From Brevibacillus composti (GTDB lineage: Bacteria > Bacillota > Bacilli > Brevibacillales > Brevibacillaceae), in assembly GCF_016406105.1 (NCBI RefSeq), contig NZ_CP066308.1, forward strand, positions 693,501 through 757,500: DNA of 64,000 nt, written 5' to 3'. The translations under genes were made by a program, and so were the position numbers. Positions 53,571 to 62,945 of this stretch are shown here, piece by piece (position 1 is the stretch's first letter; each line of letters starts with the position of its first letter). The notes below the pieces were generated by a model. That model was not told where the DNA came from. It saw only the letters and a program-made list of their open reading frames with translations, and made no database searches.

Positions 53571-55406
53571 TTAACGATGAAAGCCATTTGCATCCAGATA
53601 TTGATGCAATCGGACAGCCAAATGCAGATTCAAAAATTGCTCGGAGTCCGTCAGGTCCATGGAGAGAATCTCTTCAATGCGCTTGAGCCGGTAATTGAGC
53701 GTATTGGTGTGGATATGCAGCACTTCTGCGGTTTCTTTCCCATTCTGATTCCGCTCCAGATACTCAAGAAGCGTGGAAAGCAAATCTCCTTTTCGGTGGC
53801 TTTCATACTCCAGCAAGGGACCGATGGTTTCTTGAATAAAGTCGAGAAGCTCTTCTTCCGAGTTTTGCAATAAGAGCCGTTGGACACCCAGTTCGGAATA
53901 GCTAATGACATTTTTGTTGATGGAGTAGGATTTTAGGAACTGCAGGCCTTTTTGAGCCTCTTGAGCGGATTTGCCGACATGAATTAACCCGCTTTTGGCT
54001 CTTCCAAGGGCAATCTTCACGTCTTGCCCCCAGCCCATGTCCGCGATTTCCCAGTGAAATTGATGGGCGAAATCCGTCAATTGCCGCGTGTAGGATGCAG
54101 TGGATTTTGCCGTCGAAAAGGAGAGCAGGATGATGATTTGATCTTGCTTGCTGACTACCAGACTGTGCGGAAATCTCTCAATGAAGATGCGGTTGACCAG
54201 CTCCATCAGTTTCCGTCTTCGATTCACCCTTTGCATGTCTTCAACATGATGTCTGCATTGAATGATCATGGCCAGATAATTCCGGTTTGGATCCAGTTTG
54301 AGGTGACGGGCCTGCTGGATGAGGGCTTCGTCCACCTTGCCGGAAAATAGACCTTCAATGAATTCTCCCTTCAAACGCTGCTGTGTCTCGGAGATGGCTT
54401 GGGCTTTTACCAGTTCGAGAGCAATGACCGTGCATGCGTGCTCCAAGGCAGAGAGATCGATCTCATCCATCGGTTCGACAGAGAGGACTGCCATGAACCC
54501 AAGCTGGGTCGGTTTGGAACCGAGGGGTAAACTGACCAGGTGAAAGGACGATCCATCCACCTCTACAACCGAACAGTTTTTTGCAGCGTCGACAGGCGCC
54601 ACAGCGATCTGCTTGATGGAGGTTAAAGCATTCTCGGAGATAGAACGATGGCAGGCCAACTCTACCAGTTCCCCTACTTCATCGAATAATAATGTTTGAC
54701 ATCGAAATATTTCATTCAGATAACGGACGATGGATGACAATCCTTCTCCAGAGAGTACGAGATCGGCCAAATGGCCATGGATATCTACCGAACGGGAAAG
54801 CATTTCATTCTGCTTGGTGATGGTGTAGTTCAGCGACTCCAATTGCCGGATGGCTCGCTGCTTTTCCCTGTATAATTGCGCTTTTTCGAGGGCTACGGCA
54901 GCCTGATGGGAAATCGCCTTCAGCAATCGGATATCCTCTTGAGTAAAATGCGAATCGGGTTGAAACGAGTCCAGCGTAATGACGCCGATGCATTCGCCTT
55001 TGCTCATAATTGGAGCGCAAATGGCAGACTGTGGGGGAGTAGGAACAGAGGTTAGCATCATACGCAGGTTATCGGGAGTAAGGGTGGCCGTTGTCCTCTC
55101 TACTTCCTCCGGATCTTCAAATATCAGACACTGTCGAGCTGAAAAGGCAAGGCCGGTCATCGATTCCCCCGGCCTGAGCCGGACTTGCTCGAGAATTTTT
55201 GGATCAAAGCCTGTCGTCGATTTGGCTATCAAATAGCCTTGGTCCCGATCATAGAGGAACAGAACACCTCCATCAGCGGCATCGATGACGGAAACAGTCA
55301 CATGCATAATGGAGTCGATAATCGTGTCTATATCCAGAGAGCTGTTCAATACATTGGAAACTTCAATTAAAGATTGAAGCTGGCGGTGAGTAAGTGCATC
55401 ATTCAT
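53571..55406 (-). CDS. PucR/CdaR-type regulator with GAF domain
   Basis: 611 residues from ATG 55406, chosen for AGGAGTTTTTTCT upstream. GAF domain near residues 15-175 (LNSSLDIDTIIDSIMHVTVS, SAICAPIMSKGECIGVITLD), a second, less clear sensory region, then a CdaR-like GGDEF-like region and the C-terminal HTH_30: AEVLHIHTNTLNYRLKRIEE. These regulators usually activate purine, sugar-diacid or amino-acid catabolic genes. It lies beside the M20 and AbgT genes and is their likely controller. Convergent with the hybrid kinase, with only 12 bases between them. Confidence 0.88.
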   Translation of the reverse strand: MNDALTHRQLQSLIEVSNVLNSSLDIDTIIDSIMHVTVSVIDAADGGVLFLYDRDQGYLIAKSTTGFDPKILEQVRLRPGESMTGLAFSARQCLIFEDPEEVERTTATLTPDNLRMMLTSVPTPPQSAICAPIMSKGECIGVITLDSFQPDSHFTQEDIRLLKAISHQAAVALEKAQLYREKQRAIRQLESLNYTITKQNEMLSRSVDIHGHLADLVLSGEGLSSIVRYLNEIFRCQTLLFDEVGELVELACHRSISENALTSIKQIAVAPVDAAKNCSVVEVDGSSFHLVSLPLGSKPTQLGFMAVLSVEPMDEIDLSALEHACTVIALELVKAQAISETQQRLKGEFIEGLFSGKVDEALIQQARHLKLDPNRNYLAMIIQCRHHVEDMQRVNRRRKLMELVNRIFIERFPHSLVVSKQDQIIILLSFSTAKSTASYTRQLTDFAHQFHWEIADMGWGQDVKIALGRAKSGLIHVGKSAQEAQKGLQFLKSYSINKNVISYSELGVQRLLLQNSEEELLDFIQETIGPLLEYESHRKGDLLSTLLEYLERNQNGKETAEVLHIHTNTLNYRLKRIEEILSMDLTDSEQFLNLHLAVRLHQYLDANGFHR

Positions 55407-55529
55407 AGAAAAAACTCCTGTCATGGTAGGTCAAAGAAGCAAGATCGCTTTTTGAGGAAGTCTTTTATGCCTCTCGAAACTTCAGGACACGTGACACCAT
55501 CGTGTACATAAAAATTCCTGTGTGAATAA

Positions 55530-55566
55530 AAAATAACCCTAATCTTTCGAAGATTAGAGTTATTTT
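55530..55566 (-). terminator. Terminator after M20 amidohydrolase
   Basis: AAAATAACCCTAATCTT (55530-55546) pairs with AAGATTAGAGTTATTTT (55550-55566) with one G-T type mismatch, giving a long AT-flanked stem just downstream of the reverse-strand gene. Confidence 0.8.
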
Positions 55567-55574
55567 ATCCTATC

Positions 55575-56786
55575 CTAAACGGAGGTAGCAATCGTTTTCT
55601 CGGCTTCGTCCGTTTGCAAATAATTGAAGGCTGCCGTAATGAGCACTTTAGCTGCGATCAGCATGGCCTGTTCATCGATATCGAATCTGGGATGGTGGTG
55701 AGGGAAGCAGGCTCCTTTTTCGGGATTGCCGGCACCCGTAAAAAAGAAGGTGCCAGGAACCTTTTGCAAATAATAGGCAAAGTCTTCTCCGCCCATAATC
55801 GGATCCATCTCCTTCACGTTTTCGACCGGGATGACCTGAGCGGCGCTTTTTACGAGCAGTGCCGTTTCCTCCGGATGATTGCATACGGCCGGATACCCTT
55901 TTTCATAGGTAAGCTCATAGCTGGCACCGGCACCCTCGCAAGCGGCCTTTGTGATCCTTTCCATTTCCTGTATAATCAAATCCTGAACCTCGGGATCAAA
56001 GGTTCGCACGGTGCCGATGATGGTTGCCGAATCGGCAATGACATTAAATGCTTCCCCGGCGCGGAAAGAAGCTACCGTGACTACAGCAGGCTTTAACGGG
56101 TTCACACGGCGGCTGACAATCTGCTGGAGGTTTTGGACCAAAGCAGTACCGACCACAATGGAATCGATGGTCTCATGCGGAGCAGCACCATGTCCGCCTT
56201 TCCCTTTCAATTCGATCGTAAACTTATCGGCCGCAGCCATGACGGGGCCAGTCCGGTAGCCGATTTCCCCGACAGGGATAGAGGACCACAGATGTGTGCC
56301 GAAGATCGCGTCCACTCCATCCAGGCAGCCATCTTCCATCATCGGAAGGGCCCCTCCGGGAGCGATCTCTTCTGCGAACTGGTGGATCAGGACGACATTC
56401 CCCTGAAGCTGGTCCCTGTTTTCGACGAGAACTTTCGCGACGGCGAGAAGAGTAGCCGTATGCGCATCATGACCGCAAGCATGCATTACGCCTGGAACTT
56501 GTGATTTGTATTCTACTTCTTTTTCGTCCTGGATCGCGAGGGCATCAAAATCGGCGCGAAGGGCAACTGTTTTTCCGGGTTTTCCCCCGCGAATAATGCC
56601 GACGACGCCTCTGCCTCCGACACCGCTGCGAACTTCGATGCCGAGTCGGGTGAGGTACTCTGCGATGGTTGCCGGCGTTTTTTCTTCCATAAAAGATAGT
56701 TCGGGGTTCATATGAAAATGTCTGCGCAATTTGACCATTTCCGGAAATAACTCAGTTAAACGGCGGTACATCGATTCAAGCATCAT
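55575..56786 (-). CDS. M20-family amidohydrolase (AbgA/B, hippurate hydrolase type)
   Basis: 403 residues from ATG 56786 (ATG 56783 adjacent). M20D peptidase family: metal ligands in MHACGHDAHTATLL and FAEEIAPGGALPMME (catalytic Glu pair), HGAAPHETIDSIVVG of the dimerisation domain, and the C-terminal His in GGEDFAYYLQKVPGTFFF. It hydrolyses N-acyl amino acids or aminobenzoyl-glutamate-like amides in the cytosol. Divergent from an AbgT transporter gene, so it probably degrades what that transporter brings in. Confidence 0.9.
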   Translation of the reverse strand: MMLESMYRRLTELFPEMVKLRRHFHMNPELSFMEEKTPATIAEYLTRLGIEVRSGVGGRGVVGIIRGGKPGKTVALRADFDALAIQDEKEVEYKSQVPGVMHACGHDAHTATLLAVAKVLVENRDQLQGNVVLIHQFAEEIAPGGALPMMEDGCLDGVDAIFGTHLWSSIPVGEIGYRTGPVMAAADKFTIELKGKGGHGAAPHETIDSIVVGTALVQNLQQIVSRRVNPLKPAVVTVASFRAGEAFNVIADSATIIGTVRTFDPEVQDLIIQEMERITKAACEGAGASYELTYEKGYPAVCNHPEETALLVKSAAQVIPVENVKEMDPIMGGEDFAYYLQKVPGTFFFTGAGNPEKGACFPHHHPRFDIDEQAMLIAAKVLITAAFNYLQTDEAEKTIATSV

Positions 56787-57031
56787 CTTCTCCCCTTTTC
56801 GTATTTACAGAATAATTATACAATGAACCACAAGAAGATCTATGTGATCAGAAACAATTTATTTCTCGCATATTTGTTATTTTGAACAAAAAACTATAAT
56901 TTGTTTTAAAATTTATTGAGTAACACAAAATGATTTCACGTTTTTTTGGATGTTTGCACATAGAATCTCCTGACTGTCAAACTATAATAAGAGTTAGAAA
57001 ATTTATAAAAAACAAAAAAGGGGGATTGCAT
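56787..57031. promoter_or_regulatory. Divergent AT-rich promoter region
   Basis: 245 bases between the divergent M20 and AbgT genes, strongly AT-rich from 56860 to 56925. A TATAAT at 56983-56988 is suitably placed as -10 for the AbgT gene, but no good -35 could be matched. The reverse-strand promoter was not resolved. Operators for the PucR-type regulator probably lie here. Confidence 0.45.
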
Positions 57032-58591
57032 ATGTCTTTGGCAAAAAATGAGGACATGTCGCCAAAGGATCTACGGCCGCTGGCTCCGGCAAAGAAAACG
57101 ATGATGAACCGGATGCTGGATGTAGTTGAGCGTGTCGGAAACAAGCTTCCTGACCCAGTCACGCTATTTGTAATTTTTGCTGTAGTCGTCATCATCGCTT
57201 CTCATTTTGCTTCGTTAGCCGGAGTAGAAGTCATCCATCCTTCCACCAAGGAACCGGTCAAGGCGGTCAGCTTGCTCACTGCCCAAGGACTTCAAGATAT
57301 CATGACCAAGATGGTCAAAAACTTCGCGGAGTTTCCGCCACTTGGCTTGGTGCTTGTCACGATGATTGGGGTTGGACTTGCGGAAGGCGTGGGATTAATC
57401 TCGGCTTTGCTTAAAAAAGTCGTTTTGGGCGCACCGAAGTCCATGATCACCGTATCCATTGTTGTCGCCGGTATTTTGGCGAATATGGCGGGAGATGCCG
57501 GATTTATTGTGCTGCCTCCCATTGCCGCACTAGTTTTCATGAGTGTGGGCAGGCATCCGATTGCCGGCATGGTAGCGGCATACGCGGCGGTTGCAGGGGG
57601 GTTCAGTGCGAACCTCATCGTAAATATGCTGGACGCATTGTTAGCCGGATTTACCGAGAAAGCAGCGCAAATCGTCGATCCCAACTTCGTTGCCAATCCG
57701 GCGATGAACTGGTACTTCCTGGCGGCCTCTTGCTTTTTAATTGTACCTTTGGCGGTCTGGATCACGGATAAGATTGTCGAGCCTCGGCTGCCTGAATACA
57801 CGGGTCCTAAATTAAAAATGGACAAGCTGTCGGATACGGAAAATCGCGGATTGAAGTGGGCGGGAATCGCTGCGCTCGCATTCACTGCGCTTATCGCCAT
57901 AACCATCGTGCCATCGGATGGACCGCTGCGCGGCGAAAACGGCGCGGTCATCATTTCGCCATTCATGAATTCTTTGGTTCCCATCATCATGGGCCTGTTC
58001 TTATTGCCGGCTATTGCTTACGGCATTGTGACCAAAGGGATCCGTTCCGACAAGGATGTTGCGGACGGTATGGGCAAGGCGATGAGCGCAATGGGGATGT
58101 ATATCGTGCTTGCCTTCTTCGCGGCTCAATTCATTGCTTACTTTAACTGGAGCAATCTCGGGGTGATCATGGCCATATCCGGCGCCGAGTTCCTCAAAGG
58201 AATCGGCCTGACGGGGTTGCCTTTGCTCATCGGGTTTATTATCATCAGCGCGGGTTTGAACCTGTTTATCGGAAGCGCTTCAGCCAAATGGGCGATTCTA
58301 GGTCCGGTTTTCGTGCCGATGTTCATGCTGCTGGGGTATGATCCGGCATTTACGCAATTGGCATACCGAATTGGCGATTCGATCACCAATCCGATCACCC
58401 CTATGTTTGCCTATTTCGCTATCCTGCTGGCGCTGGCCAAAACCTACGATAAAAATCTGGGACTGGGTTCATTGATCGCGGTTATGCTTCCCTATACGCT
58501 CATCTTCGGTGTAGCCTGGATCTTGTTCTTCGTGGCTTGGTTTTTCCTGGGGCTGCCGCTCGGGCCGGGTGCTGGAATCTATTTGCCGTAA
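57032..58591 (+). CDS. abgT-like: AbgT-family transporter
   Basis: 519 residues from ATG 57032 behind AAAGGGGGA, close to the 508 or so of E. coli AbgT. About a dozen hydrophobic segments: LFVIFAVVVIIASHFASLAG, LGLVLVTMIGVGLAEGVGLI, VAGILANMAGDAGFIVLPPI with the polar hairpin, GGFSANLIVNMLDALLAG and the C-terminal NPITPMFAYFAILLALAK. AbgT proteins take up p-aminobenzoyl-glutamate or export sulfonamides. Next to an M20 amidohydrolase and a carbamoylase, import of an N-acyl or N-carbamoyl amino acid is the best inference. Confidence 0.92.
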   Translation: MSLAKNEDMSPKDLRPLAPAKKTMMNRMLDVVERVGNKLPDPVTLFVIFAVVVIIASHFASLAGVEVIHPSTKEPVKAVSLLTAQGLQDIMTKMVKNFAEFPPLGLVLVTMIGVGLAEGVGLISALLKKVVLGAPKSMITVSIVVAGILANMAGDAGFIVLPPIAALVFMSVGRHPIAGMVAAYAAVAGGFSANLIVNMLDALLAGFTEKAAQIVDPNFVANPAMNWYFLAASCFLIVPLAVWITDKIVEPRLPEYTGPKLKMDKLSDTENRGLKWAGIAALAFTALIAITIVPSDGPLRGENGAVIISPFMNSLVPIIMGLFLLPAIAYGIVTKGIRSDKDVADGMGKAMSAMGMYIVLAFFAAQFIAYFNWSNLGVIMAISGAEFLKGIGLTGLPLLIGFIIISAGLNLFIGSASAKWAILGPVFVPMFMLLGYDPAFTQLAYRIGDSITNPITPMFAYFAILLALAKTYDKNLGLGSLIAVMLPYTLIFGVAWILFFVAWFFLGLPLGPGAGIYLP

Positions 58592-58628
58592 GACAGAATT
58601 GACAAAAGAGAAAAGGTTGGTGCAGAGA

Positions 58629-59921
58629 ATGCAAGTGTTTTCTAAAGAAAGGCTGTTGCAGGATTTGCCCTCTTGTCCAAAAGTGGATGGAATCGATCCG
58701 ATCGATGCCGCGGATCGTTTGGCCAAAATGGCAGCCATTGGTGTCACGCCAGAGGGCGGAATTACCCGCTACCCCTATACGGAGGAAGAAAAGCAAGTAA
58801 AGGAAGTTTTCAGAGGATGGATGGAGTCGATCGGCCTGGAAGTCTATGAGGACAGCATCGGAAATCTGTTCGGACGCTACCTTGGCGAAAAACCGGAACT
58901 TCCGATCGTCATGACCGGCTCCCATCTGGATACGGTCCCCAATGGCGGAGCTTTTGATGGGGCGCTTGGCTGCCTGAGCAGCCTGCTGGCCCTGGAAGCC
59001 TTGATCAAACAAGGAAAAAAGCCCAAGCGCACGATCGAGTTGGCCGTGTTTGTCGATGAAGAGGGATCGCGGTTCGAAAATGGCCTGTTTGGCAGCCGTG
59101 TCATGATGGGAGAAGTGACGGTTGAGCAGCTAGAAAACTTTTCAGACGCGGAGGGGATTACGCTCCCGGAAGCCATGATGGCCCAAGGGTATCAGCCGAA
59201 TCAAATCGACCTGAGCAGGCGCCTTCCGGAAGACATTTTTGCCTTCCTGGAGCTTCATATCGAACAGGGGAAAATCTTGGAGAGCGAAGGGAAGCATATC
59301 GGGATCGTAAACGGCATTGCCGGACCCTCCTGGAGATCCTTCACCTTCCTGGGAAGCACCGATCACGCCGGGAATACCCCCATGCACCTGAGAAAAGACA
59401 CGGTAGCCGCTGCGGCGGAATTCATCTCAGGCGTAGAAAAACTGCCCCGCACATTTAGCCCGACGGCTGTCGCTACGGTGGGAAAGGTGAACGTATTCCC
59501 GAACGGAACGAATGTGATCTCTGGGAAAACCGAGGTTGTGGTGGATGCGAGAGATATTGACGAAGCCTCGAGAGATCAGATGCTCGAAGCCATAACCAGC
59601 TTGGCCCAAGAGATTGCCCGCAACCGCGAAATGGAAGTGGAGATCGAAAAGGGAATCTCCATTCCCCCGGTGAAGGTGCCAGACTGGATCCAGAATAAAA
59701 TTGCCCAAGCCGCGGAGCGACACGGGCTCTCCACCCGCACGCTGCCAAGCGGCGCTGGTCATGACGCGATGATCGTCGGAAAGTATGTGCCGTCCGGGAT
59801 GATCTTTGTTCCAAGCCATCAGGGGAAAAGCCATTCTCCCGAGGAATGGACCTCGCTTCCGGATTGCATGAATGGAATCCAAGTCCTGATCGACACTTTG
59901 TTTGAATTGGCCAATGACTAA
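58629..59921 (+). CDS. Zn-dependent N-carbamoyl amino acid / allantoate amidohydrolase
   Basis: 430 residues from ATG 58629, 37 bases after the transporter. M20-type hydantoinase/carbamoylase family: metal-binding MTGSHLDTVPNGGAFDGALG (about residues 95-114), FVDEEGSRFENGLFGSRVM, LELHIEQGKILES, dimer-domain FLGSTDHAGNTPMHLRKD and SGAGHDAMIVGK. It hydrolyses a carbamoyl or ureido group, as in N-carbamoyl-L-amino acids, ureidoglycolate precursors or allantoate. The exact substrate needs comparison with characterised members. Confidence 0.88.
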   Translation: MQVFSKERLLQDLPSCPKVDGIDPIDAADRLAKMAAIGVTPEGGITRYPYTEEEKQVKEVFRGWMESIGLEVYEDSIGNLFGRYLGEKPELPIVMTGSHLDTVPNGGAFDGALGCLSSLLALEALIKQGKKPKRTIELAVFVDEEGSRFENGLFGSRVMMGEVTVEQLENFSDAEGITLPEAMMAQGYQPNQIDLSRRLPEDIFAFLELHIEQGKILESEGKHIGIVNGIAGPSWRSFTFLGSTDHAGNTPMHLRKDTVAAAAEFISGVEKLPRTFSPTAVATVGKVNVFPNGTNVISGKTEVVVDARDIDEASRDQMLEAITSLAQEIARNREMEVEIEKGISIPPVKVPDWIQNKIAQAAERHGLSTRTLPSGAGHDAMIVGKYVPSGMIFVPSHQGKSHSPEEWTSLPDCMNGIQVLIDTLFELAND

Positions 59922-59928
59922 AAAAGAG

Positions 59929-59961
59929 TAGAGCGGTTCCTTTCGGAGTCGCTCTATTTTT
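59929..59961 (+). terminator. Terminator after carbamoylase gene
   Basis: TAGAGCG (59929-59935) pairs with CGCTCTA (59950-59956), with imperfect inner pairing, then TTTTTCG. Confidence 0.75.
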
Positions 59962-60183
59962 CGTACGTCCAGGTATTGTCTATCTGTTCTCGCAATCCGC
60001 GGGCAGAGAAAACGAACGCAAGCGGGTGGTTCCTTTTACCTGATTATGGGGTCGCGGCTCTTTTTTCTGTCAAAGGAAAGCAACAAAATTTCCCCCGATG
60101 CGTCTACTAGATTGAGAGAGAAAACAGAAAAGTAGGCAACGTTCGTATTGGGGAATTTTTTTGTCTGTAAGGAGGATTCAAAC

Positions 60184-61545
60184 TTGAAGAAACATCGCTT
60201 TCTCATGGGTCTGTTCGTGCTGCTGCTCGGCTTGCAGTCCGTTACGGCGGCGGCAGCTTCGCCGCAGCCGGGGATATTCGCCGCCTTTTCGGGTTCGGCA
60301 AACGGCAAGCTGCTGATGTCTGCCGCGCCGCCACCGGACATCGTGGGCAATGCCGGAGTGACCGCACCGCCTGCTGCCATCCATCCCGGAAGCAGCTCTG
60401 CCGGTCAGACGAACACGGCGCCGATCACCCAGGTACAAGAGCAGCAGGAAATGCGTGCGGCATGGGTAAGCACGGTGTACAACATCGACTGGCCGTCGAA
60501 AGCCGGGCTCACTGTGGAGCAGCAAAAGGCGGAATACATACGCATGCTGGACGAGCTGAAGGCGACCGGAATGAATGCCATTATCGTGCAGGTCAGACCG
60601 GAGTCGGACGCCATCTATCCGTCCAAGCTGGTTCCGTGGTCGAAATGGCTGACGGGTACCCAAGGGAAGCATCCGGGCTATGACCCGCTCGCTTTCATGA
60701 TCGAAGAAACGCATAAGCGCGGCATGCAGTTCCACGCCTGGTTCAATCCGTTTCGGGCCAGCACGACGGCAGCCAAGGAAAAGCTGGTGCCGCAGCATCC
60801 GGCCCGCGTGCATCCAAACTGGGTGGTCACCCATAACAATCTTTTGATCTACAATCCGGGTCTGCCCGAAGTGAGACAGCACATCATCGCCAGCATCATG
60901 GAAGTCGTTAACAACTACGACGTGGATGGCGTGCATCTGGACGACTATTTTTATCCGTACGGCAAACAGGATTTCAAGGATGACGCGACCTATGCCGCCT
61001 ATAACCAGGGGCGCTTTGCCAACAAGGGCGACTGGCGCCGCGACAACGTCAACAACTTTGTCCGTGACCTCTATCAATCGATCAAAGCGGCCAAGCCGCA
61101 AGTAGAATTCGGGATCAGCCCGTTCGGTATCTGGCGCAATGCCAAGGATGATCCGTCCGGCTCCGATACCAACGGCCAAAGCTCTTACGACAATCTGTAC
61201 GCAGATGTGCGCACGTGGATCCGGAACGGTTGGCTCGACTACGTGGCCCCGCAGCTCTATTGGAGCATCGGCTTCAAGCCGGCCTCCTACGACAAGCTGG
61301 TACAATGGTGGTCGAACGAAACGAACGGGACAAATGTGAAGCTGTACATCGGCCAGGGAGCATACAAGGTCGGCACCAACACGACCGACTGGGCATCCAG
61401 CCAGGCGATTATCCAACAGCTCCAATTCAACAAATCGTTCCCGCAGGTGCAGGGCAGCATCTTCTTTAGCGCCAAAACGCTGATGCAGGATACCGCCGGG
61501 ATCAAATCCAGCCTGAAGCAATACTATTCGGGAATGAGCCAATAG
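60184..61545 (+). CDS. Secreted GH10-like family protein (DUF187/YngK type)
   Basis: 453 residues from TTG 60184 behind AAGGAGGATTC. N-terminal signal peptide (LMGLFVLLLGLQSVTAAAA), then a Ser/Pro/Ala-rich linker to about residue 90. The domain begins EMRAAWVSTVYNIDWPSK and continues with MNAIIVQVRPESDAIYPS, RGMQFHAWFNPFRAS, VDGVHLDDYFYPYGKQ and FGISPFGIWRNAKDDP, the barrel motifs of the GHL10 family. Relatives are secreted glycoside hydrolases of uncertain substrate; some act on peptidoglycan or exopolysaccharide. It has no repeats or wall anchor, so it is probably released. Confidence 0.9.
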   Translation: MKKHRFLMGLFVLLLGLQSVTAAAASPQPGIFAAFSGSANGKLLMSAAPPPDIVGNAGVTAPPAAIHPGSSSAGQTNTAPITQVQEQQEMRAAWVSTVYNIDWPSKAGLTVEQQKAEYIRMLDELKATGMNAIIVQVRPESDAIYPSKLVPWSKWLTGTQGKHPGYDPLAFMIEETHKRGMQFHAWFNPFRASTTAAKEKLVPQHPARVHPNWVVTHNNLLIYNPGLPEVRQHIIASIMEVVNNYDVDGVHLDDYFYPYGKQDFKDDATYAAYNQGRFANKGDWRRDNVNNFVRDLYQSIKAAKPQVEFGISPFGIWRNAKDDPSGSDTNGQSSYDNLYADVRTWIRNGWLDYVAPQLYWSIGFKPASYDKLVQWWSNETNGTNVKLYIGQGAYKVGTNTTDWASSQAIIQQLQFNKSFPQVQGSIFFSAKTLMQDTAGIKSSLKQYYSGMSQ

Positions 61546-61557
61546 ACAGAAACGCTC

Positions 61558-61620
61558 AAAAAAGAAAGCCCTCCGCAGGTCCATGCGAAAAAAAGCATGG
61601 CGGGAGAGGCTTTCTTTTTT
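61558..61620. terminator. Long-stem terminator between convergent genes
   Basis: AAAAAAGAAAGCC (61558-61570) pairs with GGCTTTCTTTTTT (61608-61620), and an inner CCATGC (61581-61586) pairs with GCATGG (61595-61600). A/T runs on both sides suit both the GH10-like gene and the convergent GIY-YIG gene. Confidence 0.85.
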
Positions 61621-61625
61621 CCTGC

Positions 61626-61970
61626 TTATGAGTGGTAGCCGTGCTCTCCATAGGGCTGGAGCTGCTGCAGCCATTTTTCCTCCAGCTTTTTCAACTCGTC
61701 GGCCTCGTCGAAATAACCGGTCTCTTTCTTTTCCAGCACCTCCAACACTTCAAAAACAAAGGCGTCCTCGCCGTACTCCTGCCACTCTGCTTGCAGCTGC
61801 TTGTTGGGGTGGCTGCCCATTTTCAGCTGAAATTGCTTGCCGTTGATCGTTTTGAGATTACGGGTGCTGTCGATCCACACCTTCTGATTGATCGTATTTT
61901 TAATCTGGTAGACGCCGGCTTCTACTTTCATCTCTTTGTATTGCTGTTTTAGTACTGCTTTTCGGTTCAT
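61626..61970 (-). CDS. Small GIY-YIG-like protein
   Basis: 114 residues from ATG 61970. The first strand reads AGVYQIKNTINQKVW, equivalent to the GIY half; the YIG half, normally KxYIG, reads VWIDSTRNL. An NGKQFQLKMG segment follows, and a Glu in EEKWLQQLQPYG lies near the C-terminus. The altered second motif suggests weakened or changed nuclease activity, although the first Tyr is kept. Members in Bacilli are mostly uncharacterised; some act in DNA repair or mobile elements, but here the genes around it are ordinary. It is 34 bases after the DUF2087 gene, so they are probably co-transcribed. Confidence 0.75.
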   Translation of the reverse strand: MNRKAVLKQQYKEMKVEAGVYQIKNTINQKVWIDSTRNLKTINGKQFQLKMGSHPNKQLQAEWQEYGEDAFVFEVLEVLEKKETGYFDEADELKKLEEKWLQQLQPYGEHGYHS

Positions 61971-62004
61971 GTGTCGCTGCCGTCCTTTCTATGGTTGTGC
62001 CCAT

Positions 62005-62760
62005 TTATTTTTTCAGCCAATACTGGCTGCCGTCCGCCTTGCGGTCGAGGAAGCCGTATTCGATCAGATAGCGTCTGACGGTGACGTGATCATCGTAGAC
62101 AGCCTTCAGGATCTCGTTTACTTCTTTTTCGGTATAGAGGCGCTCGCTGTCAAAGCGCTTGGCGATCTCCCGCAGGACGACCACCCGCTGCTTTTCCTTC
62201 AGCGAAAAGGTCTTCAGCGGGCCGTCTGTGCCCTGGGGAAAGTATTTTTGCAAGATGCGCCGGCTTTCTTCCTCCGTCACATTGTAGCGGTCATCCACCA
62301 TCCTGGCGGTCTGATGGAGGGGAAGAAAGGCGGGAGCGTGCTTGTCTCTTTCCTTTAACAGCTCCATCAGCGTGAGAAACACCTTCGCTTGCCGCTCTTT
62401 TTCCTTCAGCACGAACCGGTGATTGCGGATCGTGGAGGCGCTGCCGATGCCCAGCTCCTTCTGGACCTCCGTATCGCTTTTTCCCTGGTAGAAAAGATGA
62501 AGCAGACTGCTTTGATGTTCGGTCAGACCGGTGAACTTCTTGTCCATCTGGATCAGGTAGTCAAAGACGGAGTGGTGGGCCTGCTCGATATGCCGGCGGA
62601 TATAGCGTTCCGCCTCGTACAGTACGCCGTCCTCGGGATAGATGATTCCTTGTTCGTAAGTCTTGCCGCAGAGCAGGCAGAGATAATGATCGCCGCCGTG
62701 GACATACCCGCGCTTCAACTCTTCTACAGAAGCGTTCCAAAACCGTTCGGATACTGTCAT
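62005..62760 (-). CDS. DUF2087 protein with LuxR-type HTH
   Basis: 251 residues from ATG 62760. The N-terminus holds a zinc-ribbon-like CLLCGKTYEQG and a His pair in YIRRHIEQAHHS. A helix-turn-helix like that of LuxR regulators follows at about residues 78-113 (LTEHQSSLLHLFYQGKSDTE, ELGIGSASTIRNHRFVLK). The C-terminal DUF2087 domain includes FSLKEKQRVVVLREIAKRF, YTEKEVNEILKAVYDDHVTV and RRYLIEYGFLDRKADGSQYW. Such proteins are probably DNA-binding regulators in Firmicutes. Target genes are unknown; the neighbouring GIY-YIG gene is in the same unit. Confidence 0.85.
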   Translation of the reverse strand: MTVSERFWNASVEELKRGYVHGGDHYLCLLCGKTYEQGIIYPEDGVLYEAERYIRRHIEQAHHSVFDYLIQMDKKFTGLTEHQSSLLHLFYQGKSDTEVQKELGIGSASTIRNHRFVLKEKERQAKVFLTLMELLKERDKHAPAFLPLHQTARMVDDRYNVTEEESRRILQKYFPQGTDGPLKTFSLKEKQRVVVLREIAKRFDSERLYTEKEVNEILKAVYDDHVTVRRYLIEYGFLDRKADGSQYWLKK

Positions 62761-62945
62761 GAGATAAACACTTCCTCAATTCTGTTTTTGTTATTATAGA
62801 CACATTAACAAAATGTCTATTATTTGTCGAGGGGCACTTCCCGTTTTTGCGGAAAAATGAGATCGGGGGAGAGGTACCATCGATAATTGGTACTAGGTAC
62901 GGGCCAGCAGCAGGGATAAAATGGACGAAGCAATACCTAAGACAA

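Noticed and set aside
60178-61674. 498-codon reverse-strand frame
   Set aside because: Shadow of the GH10-like gene caused by high GC third positions; no motif.
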